64,000 nucleotides of DNA from the NCBI RefSeq assembly GCF_012932915.1, contig NZ_VCQU01000002.1, positions 558,001 through 622,000 on the forward strand, given 5' to 3'. Every line of letters begins with the position of its first letter. Positions within the stretch are counted from its first letter, which is position 1. The notes beneath the pieces are model-generated. The model searched no databases, was not told the origin of the DNA, and saw only the letters and a program-made list of their open reading frames with translations. Position numbers and translations under genes: made by a program. This stretch comes from Antrihabitans stalactiti. GTDB lineage: Bacteria; Actinomycetota; Actinomycetes; Mycobacteriales; Mycobacteriaceae. This document shows positions 55,455 through 64,000 of this stretch, piece after piece.

Positions 55455-56503
55455 CGAATCGTGGAGCGCACATCCGAGATGCGCGGACCTTGCTGGGAAT
55501 GGACACACGCGCCGCGTGGGGCATTGCCATATTCTATCTCGCGTCAGAGGTATTGCTCGTCGTGACATCGTGGCATGGAGTAAACGTGCGCTGGCCGATT
55601 GGTGCAGCGCTCGTGATCACGTTTGCGGTCACCATCGGTTTGATCGCAGTCCGACCCGACCCGCTCCCTGTCGGGATTGCGGTGATGATGGCGCTGGCGG
55701 GCCCGTTGTGCTGTGCTTTGGTGTTTTGCGTCCTGCCAATTCCCCCCACGTCTGCCGCTCAGCTATGGCCGTTGGGCACAGGCACCGCTACTGCGACCTA
55801 CATGTGCGTCCGCGGCCGCACCGGCGCGGCCTGGATAAACGTGTTGGCCATGATTGCTGTGACTGCAATATGGTCGGCGTCGACTGGGCAGGGCTTCCTT
55901 CACGGAGTCGGCATCTCGGTAATCAACCTCGGTCCGCTTTTAATGGCAACCTTCTTCGCCTACACCATCCGTCCTGCTGCACGTGCGATCTTCGACCTCC
56001 GCGAAGAATCTACGCGGCGCATTGCCACCGAAGCCGCCGCAACCGCGGCCCTGGTCGAACGCGACGAGCAGATGCAGCAACTAGACCAACTCGTCCGACC
56101 GATTCTGTCGACGATCGCGAACCCGGAACAGCTGGACTCGACAACGAAGCTCGAATGCGCGCTCCTCGAAGCCCATTTGCGAGACAAGCTTCGTGCGCCA
56201 GCGCTGGACCAGCCGAGCGTTGCCGCAGCTGCAAGGCAAGCTCGTCAGCGAGGCGTGGAGGTCGTGATGGTCGACGACCACGGGCTCGACGATGACGATG
56301 ACGAGATCGGACCGCGCCTGTTCAGCCTTGTGTCAACCGAGCTTGGACGGGCCGAGGCAGGTACGGTGACGATCCGAATTTTGCCGCCGCACCGGCAACT
56401 GCTCGCAACTATTCTCGCGTACGATCCCGCGACTGGTATTCGGCGCCTCGAAATCGACCACAACGTAGCGCCGACATTCCCTGTAACGCAACAAATTTCC
56501 TAA
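55451..56503 (+). CDS. Membrane companion of the histidine kinase
   Basis: 350 residues from TTG 55451 (overlapping the kinase stop); ATG 55499 is an alternative. About five TM helices, then a coiled-coil linker (EESTRRIATEAAATAALVERD) and a cytosolic domain with LECALLEAHLRDKLRAPAL and GVEVVMVDDHGLDDDDDE. There is no His box or ATPase motif. The same domain forms the C-terminal half of the kinase at 57071, so it is a split kinase accessory module, probably a sensor or output modulator. Confidence 0.75.
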   Translation: MTNRGAHIRDARTLLGMDTRAAWGIAIFYLASEVLLVVTSWHGVNVRWPIGAALVITFAVTIGLIAVRPDPLPVGIAVMMALAGPLCCALVFCVLPIPPTSAAQLWPLGTGTATATYMCVRGRTGAAWINVLAMIAVTAIWSASTGQGFLHGVGISVINLGPLLMATFFAYTIRPAARAIFDLREESTRRIATEAAATAALVERDEQMQQLDQLVRPILSTIANPEQLDSTTKLECALLEAHLRDKLRAPALDQPSVAAAARQARQRGVEVVMVDDHGLDDDDDEIGPRLFSLVSTELGRAEAGTVTIRILPPHRQLLATILAYDPATGIRRLEIDHNVAPTFPVTQQIS

Positions 56504-56672
56504 ATAGTTGCATGCAACTAACTACTTCGGCTAACGGTGACCCCAATTCTGGCGTCAAGGAAGTCGAACCTCGTGTAAGCACGCCATCGCGCATAGCGTT
56601 GTGGTTAATCGGTTCAAAACCACGGTCGGGGGGCCGTAAGATTTCCCGAAGCGTTCGGTGAAAGGAACTACT

Positions 56673-56972
56673 GTGCTCACAATCGAACTTCCCATCGCCG
56701 TCGACGCCAACTCCCGTGAGGTTGCCTGCGACAGACACCCTTTGCGGGCGCCTAAGCTAAGTGCGCGTGAGATCGAAGTATTGGTGAGTTGGATCCTCAA
56801 TGACTCGAAATCTAGTGTGTGCGAACAGCTTTACATTTCGCCAGGAACGGTGAACACGCATCTCTCTCGCATACGCGAAAAATACGAGTCTGTCGGTCGT
56901 CCCGCACCGACGAAGGCGATAATGCTCGCCAGAGCGCTACAGGACGGTCACATTATTCTCGACCAACTCTGA
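56673..56972 (+). CDS. Receiver-less LuxR/GerE-type HTH protein
   Basis: 99 residues from GTG 56673 (AAAGGA upstream; GTG 56658 possible). Single HTH: LSAREIEVLVSWI, QLYISPGTVNTHLSRIREKYESVGR, ARALQDGH. Strongly similar to the protein at 49544, with a longer N-terminus. It follows the split kinase set and converges on the fused kinase gene; it may be an auxiliary regulator of the same stimulon. Confidence 0.8.
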   Translation: MLTIELPIAVDANSREVACDRHPLRAPKLSAREIEVLVSWILNDSKSSVCEQLYISPGTVNTHLSRIREKYESVGRPAPTKAIMLARALQDGHIILDQL

Positions 56973-57070
56973 GCCCCGGGTTGACACGGCACAGTTTGCG
57001 ATGTTAGTCAGATCGCGTTTGAGCTCAGCACGTTTCGTTCCGTGGGATTCGATTGCTGTGCGAGAGGCCG

Positions 57071-59338
57071 TTACGCGTCGGCGAGCGCATCGGATCGGGG
57101 AATCTCGACGCGGCGGTTAAAGTTTTGGCCGTTGTGAACGATCGTGCACAACTTACTGCGGCCATCGGGATGGACGCGAATCGTGACTTGGTTGCCCTCG
57201 GAGGTGTCGAGTTCGCGGATTGCAATTTCTGTCAGCTCACGGAATTGGTCCTCCTCGACGTCACCGTCGCCGAGGAGGACGACGTCGATTCCTCGGCTGC
57301 GGGCGCGTGCGGCGGCATCCAGGAGAGGTTCACTCGCTAGTGTTCGTGCGCGGATCCTGTCGCGCAGCCGCGCCTCTAGTAGCAGCGCCTGAAGGCATTC
57401 ATCGTCCTCGAAGCGCTCGGGCTGGCACATACGGACCAACATCGGACGGGCGGTGACGTTGAGGTATCGCAGCTGATCGTCACGTTCGCGTAACCGAGCC
57501 TCGGATTCGGCGCGCTCGGTCGCGAGCGCGATCGAGCGAATCCTCACAGCGTTGATGCGTCCGACCATCCGCCACATCGTCACTGAGAATGCGCTAGTGA
57601 TCGCGAGCAGCATCATTTCCCATGTCACCATGCCGGTGAAGTCGCCGTAGAACCCAGTTCGCGAATGCGCCGCCCAACCGACAAACACGGCGGTAGCCGC
57701 GAGCATGCCGCACCAAGCGAGCATGAACCTTCCCCGCAGAGTCAGTAGAGCCATAAGCAGGGTTCCCATGGTCCACGACCAGAGTGCATTGTGACCATGA
57801 TGGCTGTCGGAGTTGATCGCCGTAACGTTGGCGAGCGCCGCCAAGCCCGGAACCACTGCCAGTACTACCGCCCGTCTTTGCGGCATCGGATCGAGCGACG
57901 GCGCTACTAGCAAGACGATTCCGGCGAGCAGCACCGCGAGAGTCGCGGAGAACCATCTTGGATCGAGGTGTGACTCAAATCCCCGCGCTGCTTCGACGGC
58001 GAGGTATGTCGTGAGCAAGACCGCAGCGAGAGGCGTGTGCAGCCCGACCATGCCAGCGGCAGTCACTGGTTCGGTGTGCTGCGCAGCGTCCCCTATAGCC
58101 GTCCGCGGTCCGCCGTCGACGACGGGGATTGACGGTGCTGCAACCTCGATCACCGTTCCGGCGCCGGGTGACGAATCGACTAGAAGGGACGCGCCGCCGT
58201 ATTGGTCGACTCTTGCGGATGCAACTGCGAGACCCATCCTCGTAGGACCAACGTTCGTTGGTTCGAATCCGGAGCCGTCGTCCGTGATGCGAACAGTGAT
58301 CAAGTCCGCCTCGCGAACCTCTACGACGCGATTGACCGCACGGTCCGATCGATCTGCGTGGCGAACGCTGTTGCGGACCGCCTCTGACGCCACCTCTAGA
58401 AAGAGCTGGGCTGCTGAGGCAGCTAGCGTTCGCTGTGGGTCCCCGGCAAGAGAGACCACGACTCGGTGATCAATCTCTGCACAGGTGCGGCGAACTTGCA
58501 CTACTAGCTCGCCGACGGTGATCATTGCGGCAGGATCGAATTCCGCGGTGATGCGGTCAAGCGCCGCGATTCCCTGTCCGCCGGCCACGGCTATCGCCGC
58601 CACATTGCCACGAGTCCGGCCCACAAATAGCAGAGCAGCCAAAACCGCATCGTGAACTAGTCCGTCCACACGCGCTCGTTCGGTCGCCATTGCGATTGTG
58701 GCAGCTCGACGTGCGGCTTGGACGAGGGCCGCACCGGTGTCGCGGTCCAGCGTTGCCGCCGCCCGCGTCGACATTATCGTCGCCCCAGCGACCACCAGCC
58801 CGAACAGCGGCGTCGACACCGTGTTCACTGCGACTTGATACGCCGACCACCCGGTTCCTGCCCACCAAGTCGCCATTGCCACCAAGGGGCCATACGCCAC
58901 TAAGTAGGCAACGAACCAACGCAGACTCAGCACAAGCGGGGCCACGCCGATCACCACGCCGTGAATTAGTGTCGGCCAAGGCCAGCCATAGTCCGTGAGG
59001 AACGCATGGCGCGCAAACCCGAAAGGCAGCACCGCTAGGACCGGAATAAATGATGCGACGAGCACTCCGACAACCATGCGAAGCGACGCTATCGGCCACC
59101 AAAATGCCCCGACTGCCATTAGAGGCGGCGGAACAGCAATCAGTGCGATAGCCGCTACGTTCCACCACGGTATTGCGAATTCGAATTGCGCAGGGACAGA
59201 GGGACGCAAGGTCGAAAGGAACAGAACGCCGGCTGATCCGAACGCGAAGCACACAATCCGGAAGGTTCTTTCCGGCGCTTGCGCCGTAGTGAACATGGAA
59301 TTAGACAGTACTGCAGCGACGCGGCGACGGCTCGCCAC
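57071..59338 (-). CDS. Fused histidine kinase plus companion membrane module, 755 aa
   Basis: From GTG 59338 (GGAG upstream; ATG 59296 possible). The N-terminal 400 residues repeat the kinase layout of 54249: multiple TM helices, phospho-His in VDGLVHDAVLAALLF, N box ASEAVRNSVRHAD, G box TDDGSGFEP. Residues 425-755 repeat the companion at 55451: TM helices, then LQALLLEARLRDRIRARTL and RGIDVVLLGDGDVEEDQ. No response regulator is adjacent, so it may use the regulator at 53605 or an unlinked one. It is a natural fusion of the two proteins split upstream. Confidence 0.85.
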   Translation of the reverse strand: MASRRRVAAVLSNSMFTTAQAPERTFRIVCFAFGSAGVLFLSTLRPSVPAQFEFAIPWWNVAAIALIAVPPPLMAVGAFWWPIASLRMVVGVLVASFIPVLAVLPFGFARHAFLTDYGWPWPTLIHGVVIGVAPLVLSLRWFVAYLVAYGPLVAMATWWAGTGWSAYQVAVNTVSTPLFGLVVAGATIMSTRAAATLDRDTGAALVQAARRAATIAMATERARVDGLVHDAVLAALLFVGRTRGNVAAIAVAGGQGIAALDRITAEFDPAAMITVGELVVQVRRTCAEIDHRVVVSLAGDPQRTLAASAAQLFLEVASEAVRNSVRHADRSDRAVNRVVEVREADLITVRITDDGSGFEPTNVGPTRMGLAVASARVDQYGGASLLVDSSPGAGTVIEVAAPSIPVVDGGPRTAIGDAAQHTEPVTAAGMVGLHTPLAAVLLTTYLAVEAARGFESHLDPRWFSATLAVLLAGIVLLVAPSLDPMPQRRAVVLAVVPGLAALANVTAINSDSHHGHNALWSWTMGTLLMALLTLRGRFMLAWCGMLAATAVFVGWAAHSRTGFYGDFTGMVTWEMMLLAITSAFSVTMWRMVGRINAVRIRSIALATERAESEARLRERDDQLRYLNVTARPMLVRMCQPERFEDDECLQALLLEARLRDRIRARTLASEPLLDAAARARSRGIDVVLLGDGDVEEDQFRELTEIAIRELDTSEGNQVTIRVHPDGRSKLCTIVHNGQNFNRRVEIPRSDALADA

Positions 59339-60162
59339 TTGCTCGCTCCGCCGGAACTCTGGGTGAGGCGTATCCGGTCCACGGAGGGCCCACGGTGAAG
59401 GATCGACGCGGGGCGGCGTCTGCGCACGGCCTTACCGTCGTGGCCCGCGCTTGTCGAGTGCCCCTTGGGGCGGAGTCCCCGGAGTCGGGGAGGCCTTGCT
59501 CCTCCCGACGTCGTATCTTTGTCGTCGCCACGCCCTGCGACAGCGGGAACCACCCATGCCTTTGTCCGCGCTGGGTCTACCAATCGGCTGGCGCGTATGC
59601 CGGCCAAGGGGATCGCCCCCGGGTGAAGGGTTCGGAGACGACAGAATCTGCACAGTGTGTGCGCTATGAACCGATTCTCCATTTTTCGGACGACGAATTG
59701 TGTCGCTCAAACGCATGACATTGATTTACGCCGTCGCCTCCATCGGATGTTCGTCACCCGGGGGAGACTACCTGCGCGGATTTCCTCAAGGCGGGTTTTT
59801 TGACCAAGAAGACATCGGCGAGGAGGCAATGGACAAGCACGGAGTCAGCCATGAAGGGGCCTTCGACTCGACGATGGTCGCCGGCCAAGTGCGCACTGAA
59901 TGTGTGCGTGCAGGAAATGCGTCGAAACCAATCAACACTGTTATCGCCTGGGATACCTGGACGGCGGTGCGCGACAAATGAAGATACGGTCGGATCCGGC
60001 CCTTGCCCGGCGACGAGGTCGAGCCGGGCAAGGTCGATCTGCCACAAATCAAATGACGTGTACCGCACTCCACGCGCTCGACGCCGCGGTGTCACGAACC
60101 ACTTTTTTCCTTGTAAAATCAACGGGGCATATCTCACGGCCGCGGTGGGGTAACTTCGAACG
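59339..60162. other. Hairpin-rich spacer without clear gene
   Basis: 824 bases. The left half is GC-rich and holds adjacent stem-loops (59460-59509). The right half has a weak 93-codon plus-strand frame (59700-59981) without a ribosome site, and an AT-rich -10-like TAAAAT about 45 bases before the next gene. No transposase or known RNA signature was recognised. Confidence 0.4.
59460..59509. repeat. Cluster of three adjacent stem-loops
   Basis: GCCCCTTGGGGC (59460-59471), CCCCGGAGTCGGGG (59477-59490) and a nine-base-pair stem with one bulged G formed by 59484-59493 and 59501-59509 around CCTTGCT. The second and third overlap, so they are alternatives or a switch. No T-run follows, so this is not an ordinary terminator; a REP-like element or structured RNA is possible. 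Confidence 0.5.
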
Positions 60163-60801
60163 GTGACGGAGGATTGGCAACTGAGCCACAAGCGAGGCGG
60201 CGGAACGGTCCCAGTGGATCCGTCTGCGGCGGAGGATCTGTCAGCGACGGCGAACCGACCGATCGAGTATCGCGAAACGGAATTCCCGCCGCCTGTGTTT
60301 CCAGGGCATATTGCCCCAGTGCCGCCTGGTCCCGAACCATCCGATGGACAGCCCCAGCGCTCGGGGCCACCACGTGCGGCAGCGGCAGTCGTCGCAGGTC
60401 TGGTTGCCTTACTCGTCGTGGCCGGGTTTGTGATCTTCATGGCCAATCACTCGGGAAATGACGATGCGGCCGCCGCCGACCAGACGACTTCTGCGTCGCT
60501 ACTCCAGACGGTCGCACCGCATACAGAGGCTCTGTCCCCGCTTGCAGTGCCACCACCGAACGCAGTCGAATGTTCAAACACCGGTACGGGACCGTACGCC
60601 CGCTCGGCGCGTGGTAACGATGTGACGTCTTGTCCGTTCGCTGAGAATGTTCGCCGTGAATTTAGCGCGGGAAATGCGAAACCGGCGAAGATCATTAACG
60701 TGTTCAGTCCAGTCACAAATTTGTACTACGTCATGACCTGTGTGACGGAAACCGTCGTCGTTTGTCGGGGCGGCAACGATGCAGTGGTTTACGTCTATTG
60801 A
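60163..60801 (+). CDS. Membrane-anchored secreted protein with FPG motif
   Basis: 212 residues from GTG 60163. Cytosolic Pro-rich N-terminus with YRETEFPPPVFPGHIAPVPP, TM helix (AAAVVAGLVALLVVAGFVIF, about residues 71-90), then a small exported domain with Cys pairs (ECSNTGTG, TSCPFAENVRREF, MTCVTETVVVCRGGN). The exported domain resembles small Cys-paired extracellular modules attached to actinobacterial anchored proteins. Not assigned further. Confidence 0.7.
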   Translation: MTEDWQLSHKRGGGTVPVDPSAAEDLSATANRPIEYRETEFPPPVFPGHIAPVPPGPEPSDGQPQRSGPPRAAAAVVAGLVALLVVAGFVIFMANHSGNDDAAAADQTTSASLLQTVAPHTEALSPLAVPPPNAVECSNTGTGPYARSARGNDVTSCPFAENVRREFSAGNAKPAKIINVFSPVTNLYYVMTCVTETVVVCRGGNDAVVYVY

Positions 60802-60854
60802 CAGTCGTTCGCGTACAAGAATACGAGGCTGCCGGGCAGGCGCATAGGGAGTAA

Positions 60855-61232
60855 GTGAGCCGACGACGAAGGAATGCCAACTTGGACTCGACGTCGTGGC
60901 TCGAACCAGGGCATCGACGGCCTGAATCCGCATTTCCATACGAAGACAGTAATGTACTCGCGAAGCCCCCAGAAACGGACCGAGAATTGCGCGAGTCCGG
61001 GATGGGCGCCGTCGAACTGAACGTTAAGCAACTTGTTCCCAAAGTCGTCACCGACCGTCTTGGGTACTTGTGCCCGTCGATCGGAGCGCATCCGGGTTTG
61101 GAGACTTCGATGCGATTCGTGCAACTTGCGCGGCTTTGCCATGATTGCGCGTTGCTGAATGGAGTGCTGGCGGTGGAATCGATGCCCGACCATCTTTCAC
61201 GCGGACTGCTATGGCGAAAATCGGACGATTGA
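60855..61232 (+). CDS. Hypothetical protein
   Basis: 125 residues from GTG 60855 with GGGAG six bases upstream. Basic N-terminus, then helices (GAVELNVKQLVPKVVTDRLGY, MRFVQLARLCHDCALLNGVL) with a Cys pair. No signal or TM segment. Not recognised; the ribosome site and position between co-directional genes are the main support. Confidence 0.4.
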   Translation: MSRRRRNANLDSTSWLEPGHRRPESAFPYEDSNVLAKPPETDRELRESGMGAVELNVKQLVPKVVTDRLGYLCPSIGAHPGLETSMRFVQLARLCHDCALLNGVLAVESMPDHLSRGLLWRKSDD

Positions 61233-61309
61233 ATGACACGCGTGCTGCGTTCGTCGCGATACGGTGGACCCGCAGAAGATTCTTCGATCCGATTGCCCTG
61301 GAGGGTCCT

Positions 61310-61594
61310 ATGAATAGTGTTGTGCAACGAGTGTCGGGTGTGGTCTTTGCGCTATCGGTTCTCGGTATAATTTATAAGGCCAGCATTGTGGGAGTAGAGG
61401 TGACCACAACGACCAATTATTCGACAGGTGCCATTTCGACCTCGACAGACTACGGGTATATTCCGATCTTGGCGGTGATCGCTGTAGTCGCCGGTCTGGT
61501 GACTTTTTTGCTCGCTCGTTCAACGGAACGGCGGGCGATCAAACCATTTCTGCTGGGGGCCAATGGAAATCAGGGGAAGTCTACAAACGGTTAA
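61310..61594 (+). CDS. Small two-TM membrane protein
   Basis: 94 residues, ATG 61310 with GGAGGG five bases upstream. Two hydrophobic helices (VVFALSVLGIIYKASIVGV and IPILAVIAVVAGLVTFLLA) flank a Thr/Ser/Tyr-rich extracytoplasmic loop (TTTTNYSTGAISTSTDYG). Tail RRAIKPFLLGANG. No family recognised. Confidence 0.6.
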   Translation: MNSVVQRVSGVVFALSVLGIIYKASIVGVEVTTTTNYSTGAISTSTDYGYIPILAVIAVVAGLVTFLLARSTERRAIKPFLLGANGNQGKSTNG

Positions 61595-62195
61595 TTGAAA
61601 CCGATCATCGCGGCAGGTCGGCTGTAGATTCCCGTGATGGTGCTGACGATGCAGGAGAGATCAGTCAGCGTGAAGTTTGAGGATCGATTGGCATCGTTAC
61701 TGGTTGTCCTTGGTGTCGCCAGTACGACACGACCGTCGAGCACGTGGCCCAACGGTTGCGGGCGCGGTGCGATCCGCGCTTTCGCTTGTTGAACGACTCG
61801 ATGCGCTAGTTTGGACGCCGATCGCAACGAAACGCAGGCCGATCCAGAGGTGGTCAAGGCAGAACTGCTGGGCGCAGGGGATATCAGGTCCCGGCGTCGC
61901 CCCCATCCTCATCGCCTGGGTGAACCGCTCCGCAAGGCGAAGCCCGTCGCGAGTTCTTCGACCTGTCGCTCGGGCGGCGCTGTGCTACTCGAAGGACTGG
62001 CTGATGAGCGAATCCAAGCGTTGCCTTGGGTGAACGGGTCGCAGGCAACACTCAGAGCGACTGGTGGCGAGTCGCACGGCAGACGAGCGGCTATTCCGAT
62101 TCTCCTTTAAGAGGCTTTTAATTTGCAATGCGTCGCGATGTCGGCTGTTCGGTCGACTGTCGAATTGCGGTTCGCTGCACGTAGCGTCGATATTT
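61595..62195. other. Intergenic, no gene seen
   Basis: 601 bases before the vWA lipoprotein gene. Several minus-strand frames are open but lack starts with ribosome sites and give no recognisable protein; parts may be decayed coding sequence. An AT-rich stretch (62105-62125) is a possible promoter. Confidence 0.35.
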
Positions 62196-63773
62196 ATGCG
62201 TCGTACGGGATCGTTCGTTATGACTCTCTCTGTCACGTGCGCCCTGTTGGCAGGCTGTGGTTCGGACGGTGCCGATTCAGCAGAGTCGTCCGGCTCAGCG
62301 ACGGCATCCTCGGCGTCGGCGAAGCCGGCGACGGTACCGACGGTGTTGATTTTGGATGCGTCGGGGTCGATGACGGCCGACGATGCGCCCCGTCTGCGGA
62401 TCGACGCAGCGAAGCAGGCCGCGTTGGGGTTGGTCGATTCGTTGCCGGACGAAGCGATGCTCGGGCTGGTGACCTATGGAACAAGGACAGGAAGTTCCGA
62501 CGCAGAGATGGCGGCCGGATGTCAGGACGTGACAAAGTTGATTGAGTTTGGTCGTCTGGCTCGTGAACGAGTTCGCGGTGAGGTCCTTGCTCTGCGGCCG
62601 TCTGGCTATACGCCGATCAGTTTGGCTCTGCAGCAGGCGGTTTCGATGTTGCCGACCGATGGTGGCAAGCAGGCTGTGGTGTTAGTGTCCGACGGCGAAG
62701 ATACGTGTGGTTCTCCGCCGTGCGAGGTGGCGAAACAGTTGCGCGCACAGCATCCGGGTCTGTCGATTTCGACGGTGGGTTTCAAGACGGACGGCGCGGC
62801 GAGAGAGCAATTGAATTGTGTCGCAACGGCAACTGACGGGTTGTTCGTTCAGGCCGCAAACAGCAAGCAGCTCGCCGCGCGCCTGATGGCGACCCAGGAC
62901 ACCGAGACTGCGCGAGAGTCGTTGTCACCTAACGGAATAGCAGGAGTTGAGGTGCGATCTGCTGTCGGCGACATTAAACGCAGCCACTCCGAGTTCCCGG
63001 ATGTCGGGTCGTCGGGCCGGGTCGTAGTGGTGTGGCGTGAGTGCGAATTAACTTTCGTGGACGGAGTTCTCGACTCCATCGCACCACATGGGGGAGGACG
63101 AACGATCGATGGGATTGCACCAGGTACTCCCGTCGCCAAAGCGACTGAACTGTATGGTGATCCGCTGGAAACGGTCGACAATAGAAACGGTACGTACAGC
63201 CTTACCTACACCGCGGACGAAGCACGCGGCAACGCATACCGCATGGCCGTCACCGACTTCTCCGCAACAGCAGGCACTATTTCGGGTCTGATCAAGACGA
63301 TCGTGTTGTGCCACTGCCTCCCAAAGAAGCCGACCGCTTGGGTTGCCACGACCGATTCCTACGGGCCCTTCCGGCTTGGTATGTCGTTGCCGGACGCTGC
63401 CGGTGCCCTCGCACCGATTTCTGTGACGCGAAACCATTACTACAATTGCTCTGTGCTTGGGGAAAACCGGCAGTACGCATTGACCCTTTGGATTAAGGAC
63501 GATAAAGGTGTCGTCACCGGGATAAACACACCTGCAGGTACGGTCACTGACCGCGGAGTCGGTGACGGATCGACAGTGGATCAGATTCGCGCGGTCTATG
63601 CGCGTGACCACGACGTCGATGTCGGTAACAGTGCCGGTCAGGGCAGTCCCGGTGTTGTCGTCAAGCCAACGGGCAGCGCCAAGCCCGGGGATTATTTAGT
63701 GTTCCCAATCGAAAACAACGGGACCGTCGGACCGCCAAGTGTCGGTCGAGGTCCGGCAAACGAAGGTTGTTGA
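62196..63773 (+). CDS. vWA-domain lipoprotein
   Basis: 525 residues from ATG 62196, preferred over 62220 because it gives the RR basic start of a lipoprotein signal (MRRTGSFVMTL...LLAGC). The vWA domain (about 48-240) has MIDAS LILDASGSMTADD, GYTPISLAL and VLVSDGEDTC; its Cys pair DTCGSPPCEVAKQL matches that of the membrane vWA protein at 17496. The C-terminal 270 residues contain two Cys-bearing beta domains, the first with VWRECELTFVDGVLDSI and GIAPGTPVAKATELYG, the second with CHCLPKKPTAWV and SYGPFRLGMSL. Role unknown; anchored outside the membrane. Confidence 0.82.
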   Translation: MRRTGSFVMTLSVTCALLAGCGSDGADSAESSGSATASSASAKPATVPTVLILDASGSMTADDAPRLRIDAAKQAALGLVDSLPDEAMLGLVTYGTRTGSSDAEMAAGCQDVTKLIEFGRLARERVRGEVLALRPSGYTPISLALQQAVSMLPTDGGKQAVVLVSDGEDTCGSPPCEVAKQLRAQHPGLSISTVGFKTDGAAREQLNCVATATDGLFVQAANSKQLAARLMATQDTETARESLSPNGIAGVEVRSAVGDIKRSHSEFPDVGSSGRVVVVWRECELTFVDGVLDSIAPHGGGRTIDGIAPGTPVAKATELYGDPLETVDNRNGTYSLTYTADEARGNAYRMAVTDFSATAGTISGLIKTIVLCHCLPKKPTAWVATTDSYGPFRLGMSLPDAAGALAPISVTRNHYYNCSVLGENRQYALTLWIKDDKGVVTGINTPAGTVTDRGVGDGSTVDQIRAVYARDHDVDVGNSAGQGSPGVVVKPTGSAKPGDYLVFPIENNGTVGPPSVGRGPANEGC

Positions 63774-64000
63774 GAACAACGTCGTACTTGCGGATGTGTG
63801 TGCCGGGCACATTTCTGGGTCTCCCGTTTCGAGCAGAGCAAACGAGCGCTCAACGGAATCCGCCTACGGCGATTTGTTGCTCTTCGAGGCGTTGGCGTCG
63901 TCCGTCGTCCGTCACGATCCTCGTGCAGAGTCGGCCAGGGGAAGCAATGAGAGCGCGGCTCGCGAGAGCGTAGTTTGCCAGTGCCGACGGACAAACTTCC
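63774..64000. other. Right edge, no gene seen
   Basis: 227 bases to the window end without a supported frame. A short stem (GTTGTT/AACAAC) straddles the previous stop codon but has no T-run. Confidence 0.35.

Noticed and set aside
59700-59981. 93-codon plus-strand frame
   Set aside because: GTG start without ribosome site, no recognisable pattern, equally open frames on the other strand.
63766-63780. GTTGTT/AACAAC stem as terminator
   Set aside because: The stem spans the stop codon and no T-run follows.
1-64000. CRISPR array, insertion sequence, phage or plasmid genes
   Set aside because: No spaced repeat array, transposase, integrase, terminal inverted repeats, replication or capsid gene could be recognised; island status rests only on the tRNA fragment and broken genes.

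Overview
The window is high-GC actinobacterial chromosome, most likely from a mycolic-acid-making member of the Mycobacteriales (Rhodococcus/Nocardia/Gordonia-like). This is inferred from frequent GTG/TTG starts, ATGA-coupled operons, an MMPL (RND) lipid exporter, an LCP-family cell-wall ligase, an LpqI-like GH3 enzyme and many lipoproteins. The genus cannot be fixed from the sequence alone. No rRNA, complete tRNA, CRISPR array, transposase or integrase was seen.

Layout. 0-4.8 kb: an MpaB-like oxygenase coupled to a CrtC/lipocalin-like protein, then an ArsR-CDF metal-efflux pair and a secreted SGNH hydrolase. 4.9-13 kb: an LCP protein, an MMPL transporter and an acyl-CoA dehydrogenase on the minus strand, diverging from an alpha-oxoamine synthase and an epimerase; together these look like a small lipid or amino-lipid pathway with export. 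12.4-15.5 kb is a scar zone: a hydrolase domain without its nucleophile, a degraded tail, a sigma factor cut to region 2, the 3' piece of a tRNA and a frameshifted lipoprotein, as expected at an old integration junction.

15.8-39.8 kb is the centrepiece. A membrane-anchored propeller protein and a membrane vWA protein (minus strand) diverge from a ten-gene plus-strand operon. In order the operon encodes a membrane-anchored secreted protein, an F/G-rich small membrane protein, a secreted vWA protein with a proline-rich cytosolic tail, a 1188-aa tubulin-like protein, a 928-aa two-TM protein, a 799-aa protein with HRDC-like repeats, a 950-aa GAP1-type GTPase-associated protein, a soluble vWA protein, a zinc-ribbon TRAFAC-type GTPase and a four-TM protein. 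A 15-base motif is shared by the divergent promoter regions at the two ends. It looks like an envelope-spanning, NTP-driven apparatus of unknown role; individual families are known from actinobacteria, but the function is not.

40-49.3 kb: a coupled envelope operon (SGNH hydrolase, membrane acyltransferase, YVTN propeller, class C beta-lactamase-like lipoprotein), two small membrane-anchored unknowns, a GH3 hexosaminidase with a frameshifted N-terminus and a two-module TetR regulator. 49.3-59.4 kb is a regulatory segment: two receiver-less LuxR-type HTH proteins, a full response regulator with a split histidine kinase plus companion protein, and a second kinase in which the same two parts are fused. 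A SnoaL-like protein, a small lipoprotein and a clear pseudogene lie among them. 59.4-64 kb: a hairpin-rich spacer, small membrane or secreted proteins and a vWA lipoprotein. At least three genes carry frameshifts or stops, so sequence quality should be checked before calling them dead.
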